A stretch of DNA of 64,000 nucleotides. It comes from Psilocybe azurescens (lineage: Eukaryota > Basidiomycota > Agaricomycetes > Agaricales > Agrocybaceae). The notes beneath the pieces are model-generated. The model worked only from the letters and a program-made list of their open reading frames with translations. It searched no databases and had not been told where the DNA came from. Each line of letters starts with the position of its first letter. Position 1 is the stretch's first letter. Shown in pieces: positions 25,332-36,338 of this stretch. The stretch is from the NCBI GenBank assembly GCA_023853785.1, contig JAJIRX010000721.1, forward strand, positions 186,001 through 250,000, given 5' to 3'. Both the position numbers and the translations under genes were made by a program.

Positions 25332-26208
25332 ATGCTTTCTAAATTTATCATCGCCCTCACATTGGCTTCCACTGCTTTCGCGACGGTATTTGTACGACTT
25401 CTGATGGATACTTTGGTGCAGTTGGAAAAGACAGATTGACTCGATTCTGACTTCAGATCACTGAGCCATTTGGTGTCACTACCTGGGCGGCTGGCAAAGA
25501 GGCCACTATTCGATGGAGGGACGACGGTTCTGCGCCCACTCTGGCCGAGTTCGGGCCTGCCAAGATCTCTATCTACGTTGGCAATTCCAGGCAACAGGTA
25601 TGTAAAATTTCTAGCTACTTATCGTCTTATCGGCTTGGATGTATAAACGCATTACTTGTAGACGTCCCTTCAGCTCCTTGACGGCAACGTCGACGTTTCC
25701 AAAAATTTATCCCTTACCTTTACCCCCGATGCTACCATTGGTCCCAACAGCGGCGAATAGTGGGTTCATATGTCATCCCGAGACGCAATTTCTAATCTTC
25801 GACATCGTATAGCTTCATCCGCGTCGAGTCTCTTTCCCTTAAGGACGCTACCCAGTCCACAATTCCTGCTCTTGCATTCTCGGCAAGATTTACGTATGTA
25901 TCTGTAGCATTTAAATAGGTATCTGAGCTGACACTCGCATTAGTCTTTCAGGCATGACGGGGACTTTCAGCGCAGCTGTGCAGTCTCAAATCGCAGGACA
26001 ATCCACTGCCCCTCTTCCTTCGGTGACGTCGTCCACCACCAGTTCCACTTCTGCCACATCTACCACCAGCTCGTCTACTTCCAAAAGTACCACCGCAACT
26101 GGCTCTAGCGCCAATGCTTCTCAATCCAGTAGCGCCATGGATATTAACCCGCACGTTGGACTGACTGGAGTGCTCTTGAGCGCTCTTGCTGGAATTACGT
26201 TGTTTTAA
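25332..26208 (+). CDS. Kre9/Knh1-like GPI-anchored wall protein, copy 3
   Basis: It has the same layout as copies 1 and 2: signal peptide MLSKFIIALTLASTAFA, domain core TIRWRDDGSAPTLAEFGPA, ISIYVGNSRQQTSLQ and TFTPDATIGPNSGEYFIR, then SGMTGTFSAAVQSQIAGQ, a Ser/Thr stalk and a hydrophobic tail ending LSALAGITLF. Introns fall at the same places. The leader contains ccactctctcttacatcact, nearly the same as in copy 2, and a tttaaat at about 25185 could be its TATA element. The LINE inserted about 250 bases upstream of the ATG, so its promoter may be altered. A surface role in glucan organisation is inferred from Kre9/Knh1 only. Confidence 0.85.
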
Positions 26209-26715
26209 GAGAAGAATACTTGGCTTTCTGCTGGAATCACCTCCAGCTTGGGAATTATGCCGGCCGACCCCCAGGCAGGCTGTGTATCGTTGTGATTTGT
26301 TTTCGTTCAAGTGTCATGTTTTCTTTATCCCAAGGACGTGGATTTACAAGCCATCGTTGGAAGATGTATGTATGCTATAGCCTGTACCATTGGCCGTTTC
26401 CGACATGTATTCGTATTCTTTTGATCCCATTATCCTTTACCCTTTTTCCTGAAGCACCGCAACTCAAGAAACTGATCTGGCGGTGTGAACTTTCTCCAGC
26501 CACGTCTTCCCTTACGATGTGTCTCGTTATAAAACATTTATGCAGAACCGTCGTAAGTGCTTATGAAGTGAAAAAAAGAACCAACATTATAATCCAAGAC
26601 GGGTTAGACTGCCTTGAGCTTGTAGCTGCTATATTTGTTTCTGTAACCCAGTAGAGGTGCAATATATCCTCCGAGGATAGTAACAAACTAATGTACACAA
26701 CGATTTGTGATCAGG
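26209..26715. other. convergent intergenic region
   Basis: This lies between the 3' ends of wall-protein copy 3 (+) and the cupin gene (-). No gene was seen; both 3' UTRs are expected here. Confidence 0.45.
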
Positions 26716-27351
26716 TTAGCCTTGATCAGTGATTGTCATGAACCAGTCACTCACTGCCCTCTCCAGCCATTTGATGTGACCTGGAAATGCGAGACGCATA
26801 TCACCTTGATACGCAACCACCATGACCTGTAAAAGGCTTGTGGGCTCCTTTCCACCGTCAAGTAAGTTTCTGAAGAAGAGCTCTTTCTCTACGCTCTTTA
26901 ATGATCAAAGAAATCAAGCCTTGCAATTTGACAACCCAGCGGCTATAAATATATCAAGTGCACTCACCATAGGTTCGGTTCGTTCCTCAAAATGGTCTCT
27001 TCTCCCTGAAATCCTCGCATACCATGAACCGTGCCTCGTGGTATAAGTATTTCTCCATCTTCAGGAATGTAAGTCCGAGTATTGTTGCCGATTCTCACTT
27101 GTAAGCGCCCTTTGGTGACGCGGAAGAGTTCATCATACTTGTCATGCCAGTGCGGTGTAACATAAAGTGTCTCTGCATCGGTAATTGCAGCGACATGTAC
27201 TCGTGCAAGATATGGATGGTTCCGAAGAAAGGTCTATTATCTGTGTCATGACCTAACCATTGCTTCGTTGCGGAAGGTAAGCGCTCACCATCGTGGACTG
27301 ATGGCCAAGCTCTAGAACTGGGGAAAGTGTATCAAGGTCAGCGACAGACAT
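26716..27351 (-). CDS. cupin-fold (RmlC-like) protein
   Basis: Three exons on the minus strand (27351-27289, 27233-26968, 26893-26716) join to 168 residues. The cupin motif 1 is HWHDKYDE (HxHx4E) followed by GRLQVRIG. Motif 2 is GEILIPRGTVHG (PxGxxH). Both sets of metal-binding residues are therefore present, and a small metal-dependent oxygenase, isomerase or binding role is plausible. The C-terminal helix part LFFRNLLDGGKEP and LAFPGHIKWLERA is seen in fungal cupin proteins of this size. It has no signal peptide. The FAD monooxygenase lies upstream on the same strand, and the two may serve one oxidative pathway, but no product can be named. Confidence 0.8.
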
Positions 27352-27960
27352 GAAGAGGTAAATGACTAGAGGGTAGGTATGAGGAACTATATGATAAGGC
27401 GCTTGACATCCTTTAAATAAGTGACCCTGAAAGGAGATATGTTTCACGCCGCAAGGTGTATTATTCAGTAATCACGATCGTACAGAATGGGAACCTTCCC
27501 GGTGACCTCATGACGTGCTTAAAATAAGCACGAACTGCCTGTTGTCGGACAATAAACCAAGTAACACTCAGGATACCGTTGCAGGAAATGTCGGTGACTA
27601 TATCTACGTACGTACACATTGGGTCATGCGCGCAAATACTAATCTTCTCTAAGATAAGAACGAATAGAAATTATGTATAACATACGACATTACACCATTA
27701 ATTTTCATATAGCCACAAAATGAGCCCACTGGCTCCAGTTCGTTTGTTTAACCGGCTGTTTACATGCGTCTTTTCAAGAATCTTGAGCAGTTGAGTGCAA
27801 AAGTATAGATGCGATAACGATATTTATTGTAAGAAACTTCTCCATAGATGCGTTAATAAATTCTGTAGTTAAAAACTCGCATGGAGACTCAAGACTATAT
27901 AGGAATATGATTCATGGAGGGGATAGTGAATATAAAGGATGGAGATAAATTCTTCGATAA
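27352..27960. other. intergenic region between cupin and monooxygenase
   Basis: AT-rich sequence, no gene seen. It should contain the cupin promoter and the 3' UTR of the monooxygenase. Confidence 0.45.
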
Positions 27961-29762
27961 TTACACCATCGCAAGTGCCTTTTCCAGATCTGGTTTTGCA
28001 GACTGCCAAGTCCATTCCCATACGTCTTGAATCGATTTGGCGAGTTTTTCTATACTCTCTGGAGTAACTTCGTCACCGTCTTTGATGTCCTCAAATCCTG
28101 GCGAATGAAGGTCTAATAGACGGCCTAGTCGAACTGAAGCGTCTGCGGCAAATACCGCAAACGGTTGACGAATTGTATCGTATATCTTTGTAAGCTTGGG
28201 TATGTCGAAATTTCCAGAGCGAACGCCTTTAGAGAGGACATTTGCGAGAATATAGACATCCTAACGAGTCTCAGCATCAGATGTGGTTGTTATGAGGCTC
28301 AAGATCCACTTACCTCAATGGCTTGACTAGCGCCGTTGCCAAGATGTGGCGGGGCAGCGTGCGCCTAACACTCAATTATTAGTCCCGGCACAACGCTATG
28401 GAGGAGTGACTCACAGAATCTCCCAGAAGTACTACAGCCCCAGATTTTGAGATATAGGTATCCAAAGGTGCATGATGCTGAATCTCCCAGCGTGAAGGAT
28501 TCGACATATGCTGCAAAATAGGATATGAAGTTCAGAACAAAATTCTAGCACAAATGAGAACGCAGTATTCGCAATCTCACCTTCATGAGTACTTCGACAT
28601 CGTCGTCCCAGCCTGCGAAATGCGGCGCGAATTTGTCCGTAGAGTTTTCAACTAGGACTGGGCCATCAACATACGTTCCTTCCCTCTCATAGTTGGTGAG
28701 GAAAGGGACAGCATTTATCAACTTCCCTTGGAGGATAGGGTAGGCTACAAGATGCTATGATTCCAAAGCAAGGTTAGTCAACGGTTGAATTGCTCAGAAC
28801 GATTTAGTGACCTTGTCCTTTCCAAGATACTAGAGTGAACAATTGATGTAAACTTTCAGAAAAGAAGGAGCCTGATTGAACAACTGACCATCACTGCTTC
28901 GGTTAATGCACGGTGATTCGGGGAGTCCTTTCGGATAATCTCAGCGTCAATGGTATTTCTATAGACCGTGGAACCAGTCCAGAGGGGTTGAGCTTTTTTG
29001 AAGCTTCCTCCTCAGACCACTTGTTCTTGTTTCGAAGAAAGGTTTTGCGAATGACAGAATTTATACCATCAGCGCCTATCAGTAAATCGCAGCTGGCTGT
29101 GCTGCCGTTTTTGAACTCTAATTCAATTTCACCCTGCGCGGTTTCTCGGTAGGTTATGAGGCGATGTGAAAGATGAACTTGAATAGAAGGGGAGATGTGT
29201 TTGAGCAGAACCTCCTGCACATCTGCTCGATGGAAAGCTACTGAGCCTCCTGTAAATGGAAAGACAAAAGGTTTGAGACAACTGACTCTTCATACCGGGA
29301 ACCGGGCTTACCTGGCATCATAACATCTACAATAGGTCTGTCTTCTTTCATATCACCTCTTCTAATCTTGAAGGTCGGCTCTAATATAAGCTGTTAGCTG
29401 TTAGTCAGTCAAAGACGGTAAACTTCAGGCTTACTGATTTGGTCAGGAGACGGGAGCTCTTGATCCGGCGACATTTTCTCAGCTAGAGAGGCTTCCAAGC
29501 CCATGCTTTGAACAATTTCCCATCCTCTTGGCCATATCATGATTCCAGCGCCAATTTGGGTTAACTTGGCAGTCGACTCATATATATCGATCTGAAGATG
29601 TTCGTCCACTTTAAGGTGGCTCAGAGCAACGGCCAACGTCAATCCTCCAATACCCCCTCCACTATAAAACAAATGAAAAAGCAGAGGCTGTTAGCATTAT
29701 TATAGGGATAGTTGATGAGCGAGTACTTACACGATGGCTACGCGTTTCCTAGTTGTAGACAT
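27961..29762 (-). CDS. FAD-dependent monooxygenase (salicylate hydroxylase-like)
   Basis: The start MSTTRKRVAIV is followed by a short intron and GGGIGGLTLAVALSHL, giving the dinucleotide-binding GxGxxG. Later blocks are the DG motif in CDLLIGADGINSVIRK and the GD motif in VVLLGDSAHAAPPHLG, ending with GNGASQAIED. This is the standard order for class A flavoprotein monooxygenases (FAD_binding_3), which hydroxylate aromatic rings or related substrates with NAD(P)H and O2. Several introns interrupt the gene; the stop is TAA at 27961-27963. No signal peptide or C-terminal membrane helix is evident, so a cytosolic enzyme is likely. It runs head-to-tail with the cupin gene. The substrate is unknown. 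Confidence 0.85.
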
Positions 29763-31797
29763 GATAGAAGTCTGAAATGTGAATAACGACCGTGATACCC
29801 CAGACTTGTATACAGCTTTTATATGCAAGAGCAGTCATTTTCGGTGTCGAATGGATGTGCTCTATCCGGTTAACGTCATCCATTAGCATAATCTTTTAGA
29901 TTATTCAGAGCTAGTTTGAAGTAATGCAGGCTGCCTTAAGGCTGCCATAGTCAATCATTTAGTCATTTGCCAACATAACCGAGTATCAGATGACAGTGGA
30001 TGCACTGAAGGCGCGATAAGAGCACGAGAGTTTAGAAGATTCTTCGCACATTGGAGTGACAGATATGGAAGATAGTTCAGAGAGAAGTCAGGAATATAGC
30101 TGGTCGCAACCAAAAGGCACGGTAAAAGCGGAGTGACGAAACTCTGACCGACATCCGTGCAAATTGCCGAGGCCGCGAGAGACCTCAAGTAGTCACGTGC
30201 ATGTAGACCAGCGACGGGCGCCTGATGCGCCAGCCAAGTTGTATGAATCATCAGGGGGCGTCTCGAGCGGGATGTAGTATAGTTGCATTACGTGTAATGA
30301 ATAAGTGTCATATCCTATTCTCACTAGTCAATTACTTGCGAAGCATATGAATTTCAATTTTGTTTCGGCTGGGTACCTCAAACCTTCCTCGAACTTTGCC
30401 CTTTAAAGAACTTGGCGCCTAGTATATCTCTTTTAATTTAAAGCTACAGAGAACGAGTAACTGAGGGATTTTGGTAGGTATACCAAAACAAATGTGTACA
30501 GTTATCGGAAGTTATGTTGAAATTTGAATGCCGCATTTGTTCTCTTTCAGCAAGATTAATGACAGGACTAACCCCTCCTTGTTTCCAAAAAGTTTCCTCT
30601 TGACTGCCAGTTAATTTATTACCAGCTTTGGAAGCAACAGACCTTATCTAGCATCCCTTTTTGCATTCTGCTGAGTATCCCCAGCTATGCTCTTCCGTGC
30701 TCCCCCATTGTTCACGATCAGAAGGCATTAAAGACTGGGAGATTTGCGTTTATGTTTTTGGATTCTGCAATATGCTTATTATTATAGATCAAATAAATAG
30801 GGGGCGCAGGCGATGACCAATGGCGGGATAATAAAGGGTGCAATTAGGTTGAGGTATGGAAGAAATAGGGATGACTGAAAGCTGTTACTTGTCTGACATT
30901 CCTGTACCCACAAGAGTGAGATGTTGTTGTCTTTGCATCATCATGATCTTCAGAAATGTTCTAAATTTCACAAAAGGGAACATCAGGTACATGTTATTGA
31001 GTGAATGAGCTGTTCAGATTAGTTTCGAGGTGCTTCAGTCATCGCGGCTGATGGTAAGTATTCTCATTGCTATCAATGGGTGCTTACTATCGTGGTTTAA
31101 AAGCAAGATGTCCCAGGAATTCGCAATATTGGGAAGCTTTTCGAAGACGTGGTCACAGGAGCGAAGTTACACCCTCGTGTACACGGTCAACTCAGTTGCA
31201 AGCAAAACTCATTGCCATTGAAACTGCACCACAGCAGGACCTAGGGCTTGTCATGCCGTTTTTGCTCAGAGGCAGACTACCCCTGATGACGCTGTCGAGT
31301 TAATATGGCAGTTGACAGCTACGTCATATTCCTCACAAAAGTTACAACCGAAATTGTGTAGAACAACGTATATCGTGAAGTACACAGTGATATTGGCAGG
31401 CGTCAGGAGATAAATGCGGGTGATGGCTCGGACTTCTACTTAATTGGGTATCGCGACGGGTAACAAAAAAAGGCATGTCATATGGCGCCAAGGATGGTTG
31501 AAAGAAATGGAATAAAAATAACAAAAATAAAAAAGGATTTCAAAAGACGTGCAAAAAACAGTCCAGAGAGCTATGGATGACGACCAACGACCGCGAAAGG
31601 GGAAGGAAAGAGCGGGTGGTCTAAGTATAGTTTGCGACTTGGATGGGGAGGTGAGGTGGACGGGCGCGATGTTAGATAAAAATAAGTTGGTATCGCAGAA
31701 CAGATACGCTATAGATGGGCGGGATTCGCATGCCAGCACGGTATGCGACAAGGTGTGCGAGGAAGAATGGCGTCGGATGTTCGAAATAAAAGAGTTG
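29763..31797. other. intergenic region without recognised gene
   Basis: Two kilobases of AT-rich sequence between two minus-strand genes. Frames of 60-100 codons occur but none shows a family motif or splice support. Confidence 0.4.
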
Positions 31798-32913
31798 TTA
31801 ACTACAGAATAATAATGAAGAAAAAGCCACAACAAATAATGTAAAGCCTGACGGAAGTAGACTGGTCCCTCCCACAGAACCACTTGTGCTTGATGCAGCA
31901 GTTGCAGATGGCGAAGCCGAAGATGTCGCAGAAGAAGAAACAAATATCGCAGACGATGAAGATATCACTGTTGACAGTTTAGATGTTGACGACAGCGATC
32001 TCAAAGATGTCGAGCTGGAAGAGGGAGTGACACCTGTCGAGGAAGATGGCGGTACAATAGTTATCGACGAAGATGATGATCGGGTAGATACTGAGGAAGA
32101 TGACGATAATGGCGGTGGTGACGGGGTGGAAAGAACGCCAACTGTAACGGTTCTCGTTACTGATTCAGTGCTTGTTGATTGAGTAAGAGATACGGGAACT
32201 GGAATGGAGGATAGAGCTGAAGGTAGAGGTGTGTCAAATGAGCCAGACATGCCAGTAAGACTACATTGATGTTAGTTAAAGGTTGATATGATGCATGTTT
32301 AGGCACCCACACAAAATTGGGCGACCATCCAGTATATAACGCGCTATTATTCCCTTGGAGCGTGGTAGAAGTAACGGCGATGTAGCTTGATCATGGTATC
32401 AGAATCCATTAACATATTACAAGGGACATCGACATACTATGTGTCTGAATTGGGTCCAGCCGCAGGATCGGGCTGTAAGACGATGCGTGTGTCAGCATGA
32501 GGCAAACACTTCCAAGAACTTGTGGAGCACGTACCGTGAACGTAAGTGAGTGCGCCTTCGTAACGTCCACAGGGCTGATGGTTTGAACAAGTTGCTACAA
32601 TGGAGCATAGTCATTAATTCAATCTCAAGGACGTTTGGCGAGGAAGCTCACCTGTTTGCCCGTGTACAGCCCAACTGTAGCAACACCAATCGCCGAAAGC
32701 AGCGGTCGGGATCCATCATCTACCCAGCTAATCAGGCATGCTTCACCACCCCGACATGTGGAACCAGCGAAAGGCTGATAAACCTATGGATGAATGTTGA
32801 GAATGTTGAAGTATTCAAGGAGTAGTAAGACGCACGAAAAGTCCAGCATTAACGAGAACCGCAGCGTCTAGATAGAAGACTGCCAGAGCCAAAGCCACGA
32901 ATGTAGTATACAT
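31798..32913 (-). CDS. Kre9/Knh1-like Ser/Thr-rich surface protein, divergent copy
   Basis: The ATG at 32913 begins a signal peptide (MYTTFVALALAVFYLDAAVL). Further exons give GEACLISWVDDGSRPLL, VATVGLYTGKQ, ISPVDVTKAHSLTFTPDP and AAGPNSDTYIAVTST, the same module as in the three tandem wall proteins. After TGMSGSFDTPLP there is a serine-rich stalk of more than 100 residues and a hydrophobic C-terminus (SGFTLFVVAFSSLLF), so a GPI anchor is likely. Four to five introns are needed. It is on the opposite strand, 5.6 kb from copy 3, and has diverged much more, so it is an older paralog. A role at the cell wall is inferred from the family. Confidence 0.75.
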
Positions 32914-33756
32914 TTCTGATAATTAAAGAGCGTGGTTGTTGCGCGTTTGGTGAAAAGAACGTAGGGTCGATCGAAGTTCGACGATGTGGTGAAATTTTGG
33001 GATTTTTTGCAGGTTATTGTATATGGGCCTTTGCCGGAGGCATATACGACGACGAAGAGGATGGTATGGCGTGGTGAGAGCTAAGGGAGAAACAGGCCGA
33101 AATCAGAATCGTAAAGTCGTCGTTATGTCGTTCCAACTCGGTCGTCGTCAAGTTGTTCAACATGCCTTTCCGTGATTCGGCACCATGCGACATAGTTCGG
33201 AAAGTTCCGAATTTGAAGTTGGCCTACTTGGCATTCCCTCGCCTCTTATAACCGCACTTCATCACGACAAATCGTACTCGATCAGTCGTCTGCCATAAGT
33301 ACTCATAAGTATAAATGCGCACACAAGTGCTAGCCCACAGGTTAATGAACTTCTATACGCAACATCCACCCGCATGGACCCAGGATAGACAATGAAAACT
33401 CGAACAAAAATCATTGTCCAACCACGGCAACACTTGCCCGCATCTTCCGCCAAACTAGTGGACCTGGGTTACAGGATGATTGAGCGGTGCAGACAAGAAA
33501 GAAAAAATCCATATCGGTAAATTCTCTGATGCTTTTATTTTGTATGCTTTATCCGGATACATAGCAAGGTGTGGACGCAGCATGGAATCGATACCTGTCG
33601 CATGGAAACCGTGTGGGGGTCTGTGTCTTTTGTCTTGTACTAACACCCAACATCATCATAGAACACCCTCGATAGAGGAGAACGACACCATAATGGACGC
33701 TTCCCTTTGTATATATATCGGAAAGAAAGATGTAGCATACTCATTCAACACCCGCC
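32914..33756. other. divergent promoter region, wall protein / kinase
   Basis: This lies between the divergent starts of the wall-protein relative (-) and kinase 1 (+). No gene was seen. It must hold both promoters. Confidence 0.4.
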
Positions 33757-35571
33757 ATGTGGAAACCTATGTTCAAACGCGTTATCTTTCGGTCGAACAG
33801 GAGACCGAATCCTGCGCCAGATGCAGACCCCGCTCTCGATGTGCTCTTTGCTGGGGACTCTCTCAAGGTCAAGCCTTCAAAAAAAAAAACAGATTGCAAA
33901 AAAATTCGACAGTGGACTAGTGGAGCACTTGAACGTCGACCTACAAATGTTCCTACCGATGATATTCGCCGTGAAGTCGATACACCAGATATGCCAAGTG
34001 GAGCACCAGATTCTTTTGTGCATCCTTCAAGGGAACATCTGGAGAAAGATCCGCCTCTTGTAGATACATGGCGCGCTCCTGAATTCATCACTAGACTGTT
34101 CTCTGATGAGATTCAAGTAGACTTGCTTGGCGCCGGAGGAAGCGGATACGTCTGTAGAGCAACACGCAACACCGGTGGCCTAGCTGGTCGCGCCGCCGTG
34201 AAGTTGATCTCCTTGGAACGCAAGAATCCCTACTTTCTTCACTCCATGTCGATGGAGATCAAAATATTACAAGTACTCCGGTCAGCGCGAAAGGAACTTG
34301 AATTGAAGGCTGATGGGGAGAAGAAAAAAGTCCCAAAATATATCTTTGATTTCCCAACTGTCCATGACTTCTATGGAGTCTGTGGGAACTCAAATCCAGA
34401 GTACCTATACATTACTATGGCAAGTTACTCAAGTCATTCCAGCTCATGATATCTTAACGGCATGGACAGAATATGTATCCCGGTTGCTTGCAGCGATATG
34501 CTGACAAACTTACTAGCGACGGCTCAGAAGCACTGAGTTTTGTTCTTTCAGAGCTGGTGAGCTTCTCGGACTATCGACATTCGTATAGCTTACATGTGTC
34601 ATTCCATTCTTTCCGCTAGACGCAAGGTTTAAACTACCTTCACTCTCTCGGAATCGTACACGTTGATTTCAAACCTGAGAATGTACTTCTCACCGAGGAC
34701 AGGCATTGCGTTATTTGCGACTTCGGCGCCTCTATTTACGCACCTGGGTCGATTCTACCTCATCAGGCGGGTGTTCTATCTCGTAGCTGCACCTTTGTTA
34801 CCGAAGGATACTCTGCCCCCGAAGCCATGATCTCCCATTTCAAAGATCATTCCGACATCTGGTCGACATTTGACTGTAGTGCGGACTTCTGGAGCCTGGG
34901 GGTTACGATGTTCTATCTGATTCTGCCGCATTCATTTACTCTACGAAGAAGGGAACTGGAGAATATAAGAGCCTCAGGACGTATCGTTGGCTTGACTAGC
35001 ATGTATGAGATTCTTGGATTGCTTAACAGATCGGGAATGAAAATGGATATGGTCGCCAAAGGTTGTGCTGATTGGATTGCTAATACTGTCATACAGGTCC
35101 GCCACTTTTTCGAGAGACTTACGTCGTACTGAAACCTTGATTTTTTGTCTTTCAGTTGTGTAGGTGGGTACCGGAGAAGAGGTGGACCGGTCAGCAAATC
35201 CTCGACCAGGTAAAGTTATATCAAAAACCGCTGTGCGTCTTCGTCTATCAAGGTCAATTGTGGGTCATGATATTCATTGACTTTCTCAATCAGGTTCACC
35301 ACTGTTGTGGACGGAAATGAGGAAATCAAGTCTCGTGAGTCCGGGGTTAAGGCTTCGACCTTCCGAGCATACTTCTAACTACCACATATCAGCTCTCCTA
35401 GACATTGTGCCATATAAAGCCACAGATATGTCACTGAATGATCCATATTCCCCTTTATATGGTCCAGGCGTTAACGATGCTATTTGTTTACTGAACTGGT
35501 ACCTTCGAAAGAGAAAAATCGATCCACTCGGTGACAAACAAAACGCCCTGAATTCTTGTCATCTTTTTTGA
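33757..35571 (+). CDS. serine/threonine-type protein kinase, tandem copy 1
   Basis: About 110 basic, low-complexity residues precede a kinase domain. The domain has a glycine loop LLGAGGSGYVCRA, the lysine in RAAVKLI, the helix-C Glu in SMEIKILQVL, the catalytic loop VHVDFKPENVLL (HVD for HRD), the CDFGAS metal motif and GYSAPEAM. The active-site residues are therefore present and a working kinase is plausible. One intron (34420-34469) starts with GC instead of GT. The end is uncertain: a consensus splice leads to a stop at 35318-35320, while the downstream exon LLDIVPYKATDMSLNDPY up to 35571 also looks coding. It has the same order of blocks and intron sites as the next gene. Substrate and pathway are unknown. 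Confidence 0.75.
34420..34469 (+). other. GC-AG intron in kinase 1
   Basis: The 50-nt intron begins gcaagt and ends ggacag, joining YLYITM to NMYPGCLQRY in phase 0. The paralog has a normal gt donor at the same position (IIM to TMYPQSL). Confidence 0.7.
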
Positions 35572-36338
35572 AACTTGATCTTATCCTACGGCCGGTAGTA
35601 GATGCAAAATCCACAAGGGGGGTATCGGAAGGTCTATAACATAGTACTAGAGTACATATTAAATTTGAATATCTTCAACTACTGTGATTAGCTTGTTGAT
35701 GATGTTAGATTTTGCCATTTTCAAGCCCACTACGCCTATGTGAAGAGGAGAACATTGCCTCGGGGTCTGCGTACATGCACTATTGGAGAGTGGAGACTTC
35801 AATCGGCGCCCTATTTACTTCACACACACGACTATCAGAGAGCTCTTGGGGCATATGTTGCTCCGCGCCTCAAATGATGAAAAGAATAAGGACAATCTAT
35901 AAACAGACCAGACTTATGGGTATTCCGTGAGAATATTTTTTATGCGGGTGCGTCATGTTTGCGTGTCACTTTTGTCTACTTGTTAGATACACGGTAGTAG
36001 GATAGCAACTTGAAGGAAAAGAATAAGGGCAAATCTATAAATATCGTACTCACAATTCCTAATCTCTTTTGTCCCCATCCTAGATCCGTAACATGACTGA
36101 GCTAGACGGTGCGTCTGTTTTCTTGCTTAGAGACAAGCGGCCTTGTCTATCAAGTCGACACTGACTACCGGCTGCCGAAGAACAACGTCGGTGACAGGTC
36201 GTACCTATTGTTCGTCTATACTCGAGGACTAGACATCCTCCTATAAAAGACGCCTCAGCAGCCATGTATACGTCTAGATACCCCATAGAACCCCCAAGAC
36301 TCCACCTCATATTCTTATTCACTTCGTTAATCGTCATC
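35572..36338. other. intergenic region between kinase genes
   Basis: No gene supported on either strand. It probably contains the promoter of kinase 2. Confidence 0.4.

Noticed and set aside
31886..32182. Acidic open frame on the plus strand (Asp/Glu/Val-rich)
   Set aside because: It is the antisense of the serine-rich stalk of the wall-protein relative; long Ser codon runs leave the opposite strand open.
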